NCBI RefSeq assembly: GCF_003047265.1
Contig: NZ_PZYY01000002.1
Coordinates: 1 to 64,000 of the forward strand
Direction: 5' to 3'
Source of the DNA: Nocardioides terrigena
Lineage (GTDB): Bacteria > Actinomycetota > Actinomycetes > Propionibacteriales > Nocardioidaceae
Length of the DNA: 64,000 bases
Shown here: piece by piece, positions 16,965 to 25,396 of the stretch
How the letters are laid out: each line of letters starts with the position of its first letter
How positions within the stretch are numbered: position 1 is the stretch's first letter
Made by a program: the position numbers and the translations under genes
The notes under the pieces: model-generated
Databases searched by the model: none
What the model saw: only the letters and a program-made list of their open reading frames with translations
Told to the model about the DNA's origin: nothing

Positions 16965-17423
16965 ATGCACGTCATCGTCGCCACGGACGGATCGAAGCAG
17001 TCGCTCGCGGCTGCCAAGCACCTCAAGTCCTTCGCCGACCCGGACAAGATCACCGACGTCTCGGTGGTCGCGGTGATCCGCCCGCTCGCGTCCGTCGCGT
17101 TCGCCGACGACGTGTCCGACAACAAGGGTGCGTGGCCGACGGGATCGTTCCGCGACGCCGCCGAGAGCGCGGTCGCCTCGATCGCGGCTGTCTTCGACGG
17201 GTGGGGCCCCAAGGTCCACAAGCGGATCCGCAGCGGGTCGGCGGCCAACGAGATCATCAAGGCGGCCAAGCAGTACGACGCCGGGCTGGTCGTGGTCGCC
17301 GCCGGCGGCCGGGGCCTGAGCGACAGCGTGCTGGTCGGCAGCACCGCCCAGCGCGTGCAGCACTACGCGCCGTGCCCGGTGCTCGTCGTACGCCCTGCGC
17401 CCCGCAAGGGACGCAAGGCCTGA
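16965..17423 (+). CDS. Universal stress protein (UspA family)
   Basis: A 152-residue single-domain UspA protein. It begins MHVIVATDGSKQSLAAAKHL and ends with the nucleotide-binding signature LVVVAAGGRGLSDSVLVGSTAQRVQHYAPCPVLVVRPA, close to the ATP-binding GxxGxxxxGS consensus. A good Shine-Dalgarno (CTGGAGGTC) precedes the ATG. It is co-oriented with the amino acid permease 14 bases upstream and may modulate it. A Lys/Arg tail follows. Confidence 0.93.
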   Translation: MHVIVATDGSKQSLAAAKHLKSFADPDKITDVSVVAVIRPLASVAFADDVSDNKGAWPTGSFRDAAESAVASIAAVFDGWGPKVHKRIRSGSAANEIIKAAKQYDAGLVVVAAGGRGLSDSVLVGSTAQRVQHYAPCPVLVVRPAPRKGRKA

Positions 17424-17427
17424 CCAC

Positions 17428-17433
17428 TAGGCT
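17428..17433 (+). promoter_or_regulatory. -10 element of a probable leaderless promoter
   Basis: TAGGCT matches actinobacterial TANNNT and ends 6 bases before the ATG at 17440. No Shine-Dalgarno precedes that ATG. Transcription would then begin at or next to the start codon. Confidence 0.5.
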
Positions 17434-17439
17434 GCGGCC

Positions 17440-17799
17440 ATGGAGATCCTGCGCCTGGTCCTGCTGTTCCTGCACGTCCTCGGCTTCGCCGCGCTCCTCG
17501 GTGGACTCGCGGTCCAGGCGCGCGACACCGACAAGCGGGTCAACCCGGCGATGCGCGACGGGATCGGCACGGCGTTCCTCACCGGCCTGCTCCTCGTCGG
17601 TGTCCTCGAGGCCGGGGACACCGCCGTCGACCACACCAAGATCGCGGTGAAGTTCGCTGTCGCCCTGGTGCTGCTGGTGCTGGTGATGGCCAACGTGCGC
17701 AAGCCCAGCATCCCGCAGGGGCTGTGGGTCGGGCTGCTCCTGCTCACCGTGCTCAACATCGGGGTGGCCATCTTCTGGGCGCCCGCGCACGCCGCCTGA
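17440..17799 (+). CDS. Small integral membrane protein
   Basis: A 119-residue protein with about four hydrophobic helices (residues 5-24, 46-61, 69-85 and 95-113). Text such as RLVLLFLHVLGFAALLGGLAVQARD at the N-terminus and KIAVKFAVALVLLVLVMANVRKP is typical of small uncharacterised actinobacterial membrane proteins. It stands between uspA and pcrA with its own leaderless-type promoter. No function can be assigned. Confidence 0.8.
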   Translation: MEILRLVLLFLHVLGFAALLGGLAVQARDTDKRVNPAMRDGIGTAFLTGLLLVGVLEAGDTAVDHTKIAVKFAVALVLLVLVMANVRKPSIPQGLWVGLLLLTVLNIGVAIFWAPAHAA

Positions 17800-17828
17800 T
17801 CGGGTCCGCGACTGTCCGTCCCGCGACG

Positions 17829-17834
17829 TAGGGT
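17829..17834 (+). promoter_or_regulatory. -10-like element before pcrA
   Basis: TAGGGT lies 10 bases before the pcrA ATG and suggests a very short or absent leader. No -35 match was identified. Confidence 0.4.
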
Positions 17835-17844
17835 TGGGGACGAG

Positions 17845-20259
17845 ATGAGCATCCCCTTCCCGCTGCCCGGCTTCGAGTCCGCACCGCCCGTCGAGGAGGC
17901 CCGCAGCACCCGCAGCGGGCCGTCCCGCGAGGAGCTGCTCGAGGGCCTCAACGAGCCCCAGGCGGCCGCCGTCGTGCACGCCGGGGCGCCTCTCCTCGTG
18001 GTCGCCGGCGCCGGCTCGGGCAAGACCCGGGTGCTCACCCGCCGCATCGCGTGGCTCATCTCCGAGCGCAAGGCCCACCCCGGGTCGATCCTGGCGATCA
18101 CCTTCACCAACAAGGCCGCGGCCGAGATGAAGGAGCGCGTCGAGGAGCTCGTCGGTCGGCGGGCGCGCATCATGTGGGTCAGCACCTTCCACTCTGCCTG
18201 CGTGCGCATCCTGCGCAAGGAGATCGACAGGCTCGGCTTCAAGTCCAACTTCTCGATCTACGACTCGGCCGACTCCAAGCGACTGATGACGCTGGTGCTC
18301 AAGGATCTCGAGCTCGACCCCAAGCGCCACCAGCCCGGCGCGGTGCTCCACTGGGTCAGCAACCACAAGAACGAGCTGCGCGACCCCGAGGACGCCGCCA
18401 AGGACGCCCGCAACGGCTTCGAGGAGGCCTACGCCAAGGCCTACGCGACCTACCAGCGGCGCCTGCGCGAGGCCAACGCCCTCGACTTCGACGACCTCAT
18501 CATGCTGACCGTGCACCTGTTCCAGGCGTTCCCGGACATCCGGCAGAACTACCGCCGCCGGTTCCGGCACGTGCTCGTCGACGAGTACCAGGACACCAAC
18601 CACGCGCAGTACGCCCTGATCCACCAGCTCTGCGGCCACGACCTCGAGCGTGGCGACGGCCCGGGCGACGAGCCCAGCGAGCTGATGGTCGTCGGTGACG
18701 CCGACCAGTCGATCTACGCCTTCCGCGGCGCCAACATCCGCAACATCATGGACTTCGAGCAGGACTTCCCCGACGCGACGTCGATCATGCTCGAGCAGAA
18801 CTACCGCTCGACCCAGACCATCCTGACGGCCGCAAACTCGGTCATCTCGAACAACGCCTCCCGCAAGGACAAGCGCCTGTGGTCGGAGGCCGGTGACGGT
18901 GAGCGGATCGTCGGTTACGTGGCCGACGACGAGCACGACGAGGCCCGCTTCGTGAGCGAGGAGATCGACAAGCTCGTCGACGCCGGCCGCAAGCCCTCGG
19001 ACGTGGCCGTCTTCTACCGCACCAACGCCCAGTCACGCGTCTTCGAGGAGGTGTTCATCCGCACCGGCCAGCCCTACAAGGTCGTCGGTGGGGTGCGCTT
19101 CTACGAGCGGCGCGAGGTGCGCGACGCGCTGGCCTACCTGCGGATGCTGGTCAACACCGCCGACCAGATCTCCGTCCGGCGGGTGCTCAACACCCCCAAG
19201 CGCGGCATCGGCGAGAGGGCCGAGGCCTGCGTCCAGGCGCTGGCCGAGCGCGAGCGGATCACCTTCTGGGAGGCCCTCGTCCGAGCCGACCAGGCGCCCG
19301 GGCTGGCCACCCGCAGCCTCAAGAACATCCAGGGCTTCGTCGCGATGGTCCAGGAGCTCCAGTCGATGGTCGACGCGGGGGAGCGTCCCGACGTGGTGCT
19401 CGAGTCGGTGCTCGAGCGCTCGGGCTACCTCACCGAGCTCGAGGCCAGCGACGACCCCCAGGACGCCACCCGCGTGGAGAACCTCGCCGAGCTCGTCGCC
19501 GTGGCCCGCGAGTTCTCCGACGACCCGCAGCCCGGCCCGAGCGCCGACCCGGCGGAGGTCGAGGAGGGCGTCGTCAGTGTCGGGCTCGGTGACTTCCTGG
19601 AGCGGGTCGCCCTGGTGGCCGACGCCGACCAGATCCCCGACGCCCCCGATGGCGAGGACGTCGGCGTGGTCACCCTGATGACCCTGCACACCGCCAAGGG
19701 GCTCGAGTTCCCGGTCGTGTTCCTGTCCGGTCTCGAGGACGGGGTCTTCCCTCACCAGCGGTCCCTGGGCGACCAGACCGAGCTGGAGGAGGAGCGCCGC
19801 CTCGCCTACGTCGGCGTCACCCGGGCCCGCGAGCGGCTCTACGTCTCCCGCGCGATGGTGCGGTCCGCCTGGGGAGCCCCCTCGCACAACCCGGCCAGCC
19901 GCTTCCTCGACGAGCTGCCCGTCGACCTCGTCGACTGGCGTCGCACCGCCGAGGCGCAGACCCGCTGGGGCCGGCCCGACCTGGCCGCCAACTCCGCCGC
20001 GCGGCTGGGCGCGCCCACCGCTGCGGGTCGCCGCAACTTCTCCTCGGCCGCCGCGCGCGCCGATGCGATGTCAAAGGCCAAACCGGCGCGCGAGATCCCG
20101 TCGCTGGAGCCCGGTGACCGGGTGCTGCACGACTCGTTCGGGCTGGGCACGGTCGTGACGCTCGAGGGAGCGGGAGACAAGTCGGTCGCCTCGATCGACT
20201 TCGGGTCCGAGGGCGTCAAGCGGCTGCTGCTGCGCTACGCGCCGGTGGAGAAGCTCTAG
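17845..20259 (+). CDS. pcrA: ATP-dependent DNA helicase PcrA/UvrD
   Basis: An 804-residue superfamily 1A 3'-5' helicase of usual length. Walker A is VVAGAGSGKTRVLTRR near residue 55, and motif Ia is AITFTNKAAAEMKERV. The DEXX box is VDEYQDTNHAQYALIH, followed by VVGDADQSIYAFRGA (III) and EQNYRSTQTIL (IV). VVTLMTLHTAKGLEFPVVFLSGLEDG (V) and RRLAYVGVTRARERLYVS (VI) follow. The C-terminal tail ends in a Tudor-like segment (EPGDRVLHDSFGLGTVVTLEG), as in PcrA. It acts in nucleotide excision repair and in clearing replication or transcription blocks. Confidence 0.97.
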   Translation: MSIPFPLPGFESAPPVEEARSTRSGPSREELLEGLNEPQAAAVVHAGAPLLVVAGAGSGKTRVLTRRIAWLISERKAHPGSILAITFTNKAAAEMKERVEELVGRRARIMWVSTFHSACVRILRKEIDRLGFKSNFSIYDSADSKRLMTLVLKDLELDPKRHQPGAVLHWVSNHKNELRDPEDAAKDARNGFEEAYAKAYATYQRRLREANALDFDDLIMLTVHLFQAFPDIRQNYRRRFRHVLVDEYQDTNHAQYALIHQLCGHDLERGDGPGDEPSELMVVGDADQSIYAFRGANIRNIMDFEQDFPDATSIMLEQNYRSTQTILTAANSVISNNASRKDKRLWSEAGDGERIVGYVADDEHDEARFVSEEIDKLVDAGRKPSDVAVFYRTNAQSRVFEEVFIRTGQPYKVVGGVRFYERREVRDALAYLRMLVNTADQISVRRVLNTPKRGIGERAEACVQALAERERITFWEALVRADQAPGLATRSLKNIQGFVAMVQELQSMVDAGERPDVVLESVLERSGYLTELEASDDPQDATRVENLAELVAVAREFSDDPQPGPSADPAEVEEGVVSVGLGDFLERVALVADADQIPDAPDGEDVGVVTLMTLHTAKGLEFPVVFLSGLEDGVFPHQRSLGDQTELEEERRLAYVGVTRARERLYVSRAMVRSAWGAPSHNPASRFLDELPVDLVDWRRTAEAQTRWGRPDLAANSAARLGAPTAAGRRNFSSAAARADAMSKAKPAREIPSLEPGDRVLHDSFGLGTVVTLEGAGDKSVASIDFGSEGVKRLLLRYAPVEKL

Positions 20260-20276
20260 ACGCGGATCAGATCAGG

Positions 20277-21125
20277 TCAGGGCGTCACACCGTGCTCGAG
20301 GAGCGCGGTGAAGGGGTCGACCGGGTCGCCGCCGCCGGGACGGACCTCGAGGTGGAGGTGCGGGCCGGTGGAGTTGCCGGTGGAGCCGACGGTGCCGATG
20401 ACCTCGCCGCCGCGGACGGTGTCGCCGACGCTGACGTCGATCGAGGTCTGGTGGCAGAACCACAGCTCGGTGCCGTCCTCGAGGGTGAGGACGGTCTTGT
20501 TGCCGTAGGAGCCGTCGTAGCCGGTCTCGGTGATCACGCCGTTGGCGATGGCGCGGATCGCGGTGCCGGACGGGGCAGACATGTCGAGGCCGGTGTGGAC
20601 GCTCGACCACAGGTAGCTCGAGGCGCCGAAGGTCGCGGAGATCCGGTAGCTCGCCAGCGGGAGGACCCACTGGTTCTCCCGGATCTTGGCCGACTGCTTC
20701 TCGGCGGCCTGGGCGAACTGCTCCAGCGCGGCGTGCTGCTCCTTGGCCTGCGCCTCGGCGGCCTCGATGAGCTCCTGGTTGGCCGCGTCGGCCTGGGCGT
20801 CGCGGCGGGAGTCACGCGAGACGACGGCGTCGCGGCTGGTCGTCGGCGCGACCTGGGCGATGCCCATGGTGCCGGCGGCGGCGATGGAGGTGCTGCCGGA
20901 CGTGACCTGCCCGGCGAGGTCGGCGTCCGAGGCGGTGACGGCTCCGCCGGCCGAGATGGCCAGGGCGGTGACGCCGAGGAGGATCGGCGCCGAAGGGAGG
21001 GAGCGGAGGAGGGGACTGCGTCGAGCGGGGGCGGTGGCCCTGCGCTTGCCCACGACGGGGACGGCGACGACGGGTGCTGCCGAGGTGCTGCGGCGGGGGC
21101 CGCGATGCGCTCGGTGGTTGCCCAT
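20277..21125 (-). CDS. Secreted M23-family metallopeptidase (LytM domain)
   Basis: A 282-residue peptidoglycan hydrolase-type protein. A cationic N-terminus (about 1-45) leads into one hydrophobic segment (SAPILLGVTALAISAGGAV), a signal or membrane anchor. Residues about 105-150 form an Ala/Gln/Glu-rich coiled coil. The M23 domain covers about 165-275, with zinc-binding HTGLDMSAPSG and HLHLEVRPGGGDPVDPF motifs; the mostly complete ligand set suggests activity. It is convergent with pcrA, 17 bases apart, and divergent from the B12-binding gene across a 213-base gap. Confidence 0.92.
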   Translation of the reverse strand: MGNHRAHRGPRRSTSAAPVVAVPVVGKRRATAPARRSPLLRSLPSAPILLGVTALAISAGGAVTASDADLAGQVTSGSTSIAAAGTMGIAQVAPTTSRDAVVSRDSRRDAQADAANQELIEAAEAQAKEQHAALEQFAQAAEKQSAKIRENQWVLPLASYRISATFGASSYLWSSVHTGLDMSAPSGTAIRAIANGVITETGYDGSYGNKTVLTLEDGTELWFCHQTSIDVSVGDTVRGGEVIGTVGSTGNSTGPHLHLEVRPGGGDPVDPFTALLEHGVTP

Positions 21126-21276
21126 AGAACGTCCTCAATCTGCCGTGGTGGGGGATGGGTGTCGGCCGCCGTTGGGCGAACCGACCCCAGACTGTAACGG
21201 AAAGGTCACGACCGCCGAAATCAGCGGACCCGTCGATTGTGGACGAGCCCCTCGGCCTGCGCAGCGGTTCACGATA

Positions 21277-21296
21277 GATGGCCCGATCGGGCCATC
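21277..21296. promoter_or_regulatory. Perfect 20-bp palindrome in a divergent intergenic region
   Basis: The half-site GATGGCCCGA is followed directly by its complement TCGGGCCATC. It sits about 150 bases before the M23 peptidase start and 43 before the B12-binding gene. It could be an operator shared by both genes or a hairpin; no T-run follows. Confidence 0.5.
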
Positions 21297-21325
21297 GAGG
21301 TGTGGGGTGGCTCACGTCGCGGGAC

Positions 21326-21331
21326 TAGCCT
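21326..21331 (+). promoter_or_regulatory. -10 element of a probable leaderless promoter
   Basis: TAGCCT, a TANNNT hexamer, ends 7 bases before the ATG of the B12-binding gene, and no Shine-Dalgarno is visible. Confidence 0.5.
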
Positions 21332-21338
21332 CCCGTCC

Positions 21339-21773
21339 ATGAGCACGCCGACCACGTCCCGTCGCCTCCGTGTCGTCGTCGGCGAGCCCGGGCTCGCCGA
21401 CCACGACCGTGGCGCCGAGATCGTCGCCCGTGCCCTGCGCGACGCCGGCCACGAGGTCATCTACGCCGGCCCGCACCAGACCCCGGAGCAGGTCGTCGAG
21501 ACGGCCATCCAGGAGGACGCCGACCTGATCGGCCTCTTCGTGCTCCCCGGCGCCCACTCGACCCTCTTCACCGAGCTCGGCCGGCTCCTCCGCGAGCGCG
21601 ACGCCGACGACATCGTCGTCCTCGGCGGCGGGATGATCCCCGAGGAGGACGTCCCCCTGCTCCGCGAGGCCGGGGTGGCCAAGGTGTTCACCCCGGGCGC
21701 TCCGACCACCGACGTCACCGGCTGGGTCGCCGAGTACTTCTCCGACGCCGAGCAGGACCCCGCACCGGCCTGA
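21339..21773 (+). CDS. Stand-alone cobalamin (B12)-binding domain protein
   Basis: A 144-residue single-domain protein resembling the C-terminal B12-binding domain of methylmalonyl-CoA mutase. The cobalt-ligand loop reads LADHDRGAEIV, keeping the His and Gly of DxHxxG but shifting the Asp by one. VVLGGGMIPEEDVPLLREAGVAKVFTPG matches the later GG and P-G loop of MutB. The Ser of the mutase SSL segment is not present (IGLFVLPGAHST). No catalytic barrel is fused to it, and the window already holds a MutB with its own B12 domain. It may be a subunit of another B12 enzyme or a regulatory protein; which one is unknown. Confidence 0.85.
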   Translation: MSTPTTSRRLRVVVGEPGLADHDRGAEIVARALRDAGHEVIYAGPHQTPEQVVETAIQEDADLIGLFVLPGAHSTLFTELGRLLRERDADDIVVLGGGMIPEEDVPLLREAGVAKVFTPGAPTTDVTGWVAEYFSDAEQDPAPA

Positions 21774-21779
21774 TCCGGC

Positions 21780-23132
21780 TCAGCGGCCGCGCACCGCGTC
21801 GTACCGCTCGAGTGCCTCGGTGCGTTCCTCGGCGTGGTCGACGATCCGCAGGGGGTAGTCCTTCTCGTAGCCGACGTCGGACTTCCACGGCTCGTGAGCG
21901 AGCTTGCCGGGCAGGTGCTCGAGCTCGGGGACCCACCGCCGCACGTAATCGCCGTCGGGGTCGAACTTGGTGCCCTGGGTGACCGGGTTGAAGACCCGGA
22001 AGTACGGCGACGCGTCGGTGCCGGTGCCTGCCACCCACTGCCAGCCGTGGTTGTTGGACGCGACGTCGCCGTCGATGAGCTGGTCGAGGAAGTGGCGGGC
22101 GCCGACCGGCCACCACACGTGCAGGTCCTTGGTGAGGAAGCTCGCGGTGATCATCCGCACCCGGTTGTGCATCCAGCCCTCGTGCAGCAGCTGGCGCATC
22201 CCGGCGTCGACGATCGGGTAGCCGGTGGTCCCGGTGCGCCACGCCTCGATCGCGTCCTCCGGCTCGTCGTAGCGCATGCCCTGCAGGGCGGGCTTGAGGT
22301 CGGCCCACGCGGAGTCGGGGTGGTGCCAGAGCACGTCGGCGTAGAACTCGCGCCAGGCGATCTCGGTCTCGAAGGTGTGGGCGCCCTGGCCGCGGACGTC
22401 GCCGAGATCGGCGAGCAACGAGCGCGGGTGCACGACCCCGAGGTGGAGGTAGGGGGACAGCCGGGACGTGCCGTCCACGGCCGGCTTGTCGCGGTCGGTC
22501 GCGTAGTCGGTCACCAGCTCGTCGCGGAAGTGCCGCCACCGGCGCCAGGCCGCGTCCTCGCCCGGCGTCGGCATGCCTGCCGGACCGGTGCCGGCGGCCT
22601 CGCCGAGCAGCCGGGTGGCCCGGTCGTCGGAGTCGAGGTCGACCAGGTCGGGGTCGCGCGGGGTGGGCGCCGGGTCCACCCAGCCGTGGGCCCGCCAGGC
22701 CTTCGCGAACGGCGTGAACACCTGGTAGGGCCCGCCGGAGCCGTTGAGGACGCGCCCCGGTCCCACGGCGTACGGCGAGCCGGTGGCGGTGAGGGGCACC
22801 TCGCCCAGCGCGTCGTCGACGGCCGCGTCGCGTCGCCGCCCGTACGGCGTGGTCTCGGCCGAGACGTGCACGGCCGACGCCTCGACCTCGCGGGCGACCT
22901 CCGGCACGACCCGGACCGGGTCGCCGTACCGCACGACCAGTCGTCCACCGAGGCGCTGGTCCAGCGCCGCCAGCGTCCCGGCGAGCCAGGCCCGGCGGGC
23001 GTCCCCGGCGCCCTTCCAGAGGCGTGGATCGACGACGAAGAGGGCCACGGCGGGGCCGTCGGCGAGCGCCGCACGCAGGGCCGGCTGGTCGCGGACCCGG
23101 AGGTCGCGTCGGAACCACATCACCGCAGACAT
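21780..23132 (-). CDS. phr: Deoxyribodipyrimidine photo-lyase
   Basis: A 450-residue class I CPD photolyase that repairs UV-induced pyrimidine dimers using light. The antenna-binding domain opens with AVMWFRRDLRVRDQPALRAAL. The FAD domain holds WREFYADVLWHHPDSAWADLKP, GYPIVDAGMRQLLHEGWMHNRVRMITASFL and NNHGWQWVAGTGTDASPYFRVFNP. The ATG at 23132 is preferred; a TTG at 23141 would add three residues. It lies 6 bases from the convergent B12-binding gene and 127 bases from divergent sucC. Confidence 0.95.
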   Translation of the reverse strand: MSAVMWFRRDLRVRDQPALRAALADGPAVALFVVDPRLWKGAGDARRAWLAGTLAALDQRLGGRLVVRYGDPVRVVPEVAREVEASAVHVSAETTPYGRRRDAAVDDALGEVPLTATGSPYAVGPGRVLNGSGGPYQVFTPFAKAWRAHGWVDPAPTPRDPDLVDLDSDDRATRLLGEAAGTGPAGMPTPGEDAAWRRWRHFRDELVTDYATDRDKPAVDGTSRLSPYLHLGVVHPRSLLADLGDVRGQGAHTFETEIAWREFYADVLWHHPDSAWADLKPALQGMRYDEPEDAIEAWRTGTTGYPIVDAGMRQLLHEGWMHNRVRMITASFLTKDLHVWWPVGARHFLDQLIDGDVASNNHGWQWVAGTGTDASPYFRVFNPVTQGTKFDPDGDYVRRWVPELEHLPGKLAHEPWKSDVGYEKDYPLRIVDHAEERTEALERYDAVRGR

Positions 23133-23202
23133 GTCGTCCAACGTATCGGCGGCGTGAGCAGGGCCACCACGCCCGACCTCGATGTGACCCGCCCGACAGG
23201 TC

Positions 23203-23208
23203 TAGGGT
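23203..23208 (+). promoter_or_regulatory. -10-like element of the sucCD promoter
   Basis: TAGGGT lies 51 bases before the sucC GTG. A leader of about 45 bases, including the RBS-like AGAAGGAAC, would follow. No confident -35 was found. Confidence 0.35.
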
Positions 23209-23259
23209 GCCGAGAGGAAATCCTGGACGAATACGCAGACGAGAAGGAACGGGTACGTC

Positions 23260-24426
23260 GTGGACTTGATGGAGTACCAGGCGAAGGAGCTCTTCGCCAA
23301 GCACGGAGTGGCCGGCGCGCTCGGCAAGACCGTCGAGACCCCCGAGGACGCTCGCGCGGCCGCGGAGGAGATCGGTGGTGTCGTCGTCGTCAAGGCCCAG
23401 GTCAAGGCCGGGGGTCGCGGCAAGGCCGGCGGCGTCAAGGTCGCCAAGTCGCCGGAGGAGGCCGAGGAGGCCGCCCGCGCGATCCTCGCCCTCGAGATCA
23501 AGGGGCTCCCGGTCAACCGGGTGCTCGTGGTCCCCGGGGCCTCGATCGAGGAGGAGTACTACTTCTCCTTCCTGCTGGACCGCTCCAACCGGTCCTACCT
23601 GTGCATCGCGAGCGTCGAGGGCGGTGTGGAGATCGAGGAGGTCGCCAAGACCAACCCCGACGCCGTCAAGAAGATCGCCATCGACGCCGGCACCGGCGTG
23701 GACGAGGCCAAGGCGCGCGAGATCGCGACCGAGGCGGCGTTCCCCGAGCCCGTCTTCGAGCAGGCCGTGACGATGATCCAGCAGCTGTGGACCGTCTTCG
23801 TCGAGGAGGACGCCACGCTCGTGGAGGTCAACCCCCTCGCCCGCCTCACCGGTGACAAGCTCGAGGCCCTCGACGGCAAGGTCTCGCTCGACGAGAACGC
23901 CGAGTTCCGCCACGAGGACCACAAGGCCTTCGAGATCCGCGAGGAGGCCGACCCGCTCGAGGCGAAGGCCAAGGACAAGGGCCTCAACTACGTCAAGCTC
24001 GACGGCGAGGTCGGCATCATCGGCAACGGCGCGGGCCTGGTCATGTCCACCCTCGACGTGGTCGCCTACGCCGGCGAGGCGCACGGTGGGGTCAAGCCCG
24101 CCAACTTCCTCGACATCGGTGGCGGCGCCAACGCCCAGGTGATGGCCGACGGCCTCGACGTGATCATCCACGACGCGCAGGTCAAGAGCGTGTTCGTGAA
24201 CGTCTTCGGCGGCATCACCGCGTGCGACGAGGTCGCCAACGGCATCAAGGGCGCCCTCGAGATCCTCGGCGACGAGGCCACCAAGCCGCTCGTCGTCCGA
24301 CTCGACGGCAACAACGTCGAGGAGGGTCGCCGCATCCTCAACGAGCTCAACCACCCGCTGGTCACCCAGGTCGACACCATGGACGGCGCGGCCGACAAGG
24401 CCGCCGAGCTCGCCCACCAGGCCTGA
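23260..24426 (+). CDS. sucC: Succinyl-CoA synthetase, beta subunit (ADP-forming)
   Basis: A 388-residue ATP-grasp subunit of succinyl-CoA synthetase (TCA cycle, substrate-level phosphorylation). The N-terminus [16 protein letters not shown] is highly conserved, followed by [18 protein letters not shown] of the nucleotide fold. [19 protein letters not shown] and [20 protein letters not shown] form the C-terminal CoA-ligase part. It starts at GTG 23260 and is separated by 18 bases from sucD. Confidence 0.97.
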   Translation: MDLMEYQAKELFAKHGVAGALGKTVETPEDARAAAEEIGGVVVVKAQVKAGGRGKAGGVKVAKSPEEAEEAARAILALEIKGLPVNRVLVVPGASIEEEYYFSFLLDRSNRSYLCIASVEGGVEIEEVAKTNPDAVKKIAIDAGTGVDEAKAREIATEAAFPEPVFEQAVTMIQQLWTVFVEEDATLVEVNPLARLTGDKLEALDGKVSLDENAEFRHEDHKAFEIREEADPLEAKAKDKGLNYVKLDGEVGIIGNGAGLVMSTLDVVAYAGEAHGGVKPANFLDIGGGANAQVMADGLDVIIHDAQVKSVFVNVFGGITACDEVANGIKGALEILGDEATKPLVVRLDGNNVEEGRRILNELNHPLVTQVDTMDGAADKAAELAHQA

Positions 24427-24444
24427 GGGACGGAGAAAGAGAAC

Positions 24445-25326
24445 ATGTCGATCTACCTCAACAAGGACAGCAAGATCATCGTCCAGGGCATGACCGGTGG
24501 GATGGGCTCCAAGCACACCACCCTCATGCTCGACGCCGGCAGCACCATCGTGGGTGGCGTCAACGCCCGCAAGGCCGGCACCACCGTCGAGCTGGGCGGC
24601 CAGGAGCTGCCCGTCTTCGGCAACGTCAAGGAGGCGATGGCCGAGACCGGCGCCGACGTCAGCGTGGTCTTCGTGCCGCCGGCGTTCACCAAGGACGCCT
24701 GCATCGAGGCCATCGACGCGGGCATCGGCCTGCTCGTGGTCATCACCGAGGGCGTGCCGGTGCAGGACACCGCCGAGGTGTGGTCCTACCTGCAGGGCAA
24801 GTCCACCCGGATGATCGGTCCCAACTGCCCGGGCATCATCACGCCCGGTGAGTCGCTCGCCGGCATCACGCCGCACACCATCGCGGGCAAGGGCCCGGTC
24901 GGCCTCGTGTCCAAGTCGGGCACGCTCACCTACCAGATGATGTTCGAGCTCAAGGACTTCGGCTTCTCGACCGCCATCGGCATCGGTGGCGACCCGATCG
25001 TGGGCACCACCCACATCGACGCCCTCGAGGCCTTCGAGAACGACCCGGAGACCAAGGCGATCGTGATGATCGGCGAGATCGGTGGCGACGCCGAGGAGCG
25101 GGCCGCGGCCTACATCAAGGACCACGTCACCAAGCCGGTCGTCGGCTACGTCGCGGGCTTCACCGCCCCCGAGGGCAAGACGATGGGCCACGCCGGCGCG
25201 ATCGTGTCCGGCTCGTCCGGCACCGCGCAGGCCAAGAAGGAGGCCCTCGAGGCCGCGGGCGTGAAGGTCGGCAAGACGCCGTCCGAGACCGCCGAGCTCA
25301 TGCGGGAGATCCTCAACTCCCTCTGA
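24445..25326 (+). CDS. sucD: Succinyl-CoA synthetase, alpha subunit
   Basis: A 293-residue alpha subunit that carries the CoA site and the phospho-His. Seen: [19 protein letters not shown] (CoA-binding fold), [50 protein letters not shown] and [18 protein letters not shown], where the phosphorylated His lies. Shine-Dalgarno GGAGAAAG precedes the ATG. It forms the sucCD operon and ends at the strong hairpin 25341-25378. Confidence 0.97.
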   Translation: MSIYLNKDSKIIVQGMTGGMGSKHTTLMLDAGSTIVGGVNARKAGTTVELGGQELPVFGNVKEAMAETGADVSVVFVPPAFTKDACIEAIDAGIGLLVVITEGVPVQDTAEVWSYLQGKSTRMIGPNCPGIITPGESLAGITPHTIAGKGPVGLVSKSGTLTYQMMFELKDFGFSTAIGIGGDPIVGTTHIDALEAFENDPETKAIVMIGEIGGDAEERAAAYIKDHVTKPVVGYVAGFTAPEGKTMGHAGAIVSGSSGTAQAKKEALEAAGVKVGKTPSETAELMREILNSL

Positions 25327-25340
25327 TCCACCCGGCATCC

Positions 25341-25378
25341 TCGTACGGCCCGGCAGGGACACCTGCCGGGCCGTACGA
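25341..25378. terminator. Strong bidirectional terminator after sucCD
   Basis: Seventeen-base perfect arms (TCGTACGGCCCGGCAGG and its complement) flank a 4-base loop GACA. It begins 15 bases after sucD and also ends the convergent lipoprotein gene. Confidence 0.85.
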
Positions 25379-25396
25379 CGTCCGGGGGAGCGCCGC

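Noticed and set aside
21126..21338. c-di-AMP (ydaO) riboswitch in the leader of the M23 peptidase gene.
   Set aside because: The region lacks the conserved stem and GGGG-GAACC-type core that I know from that class; only a palindrome and a T-rich promoter-like part are visible.
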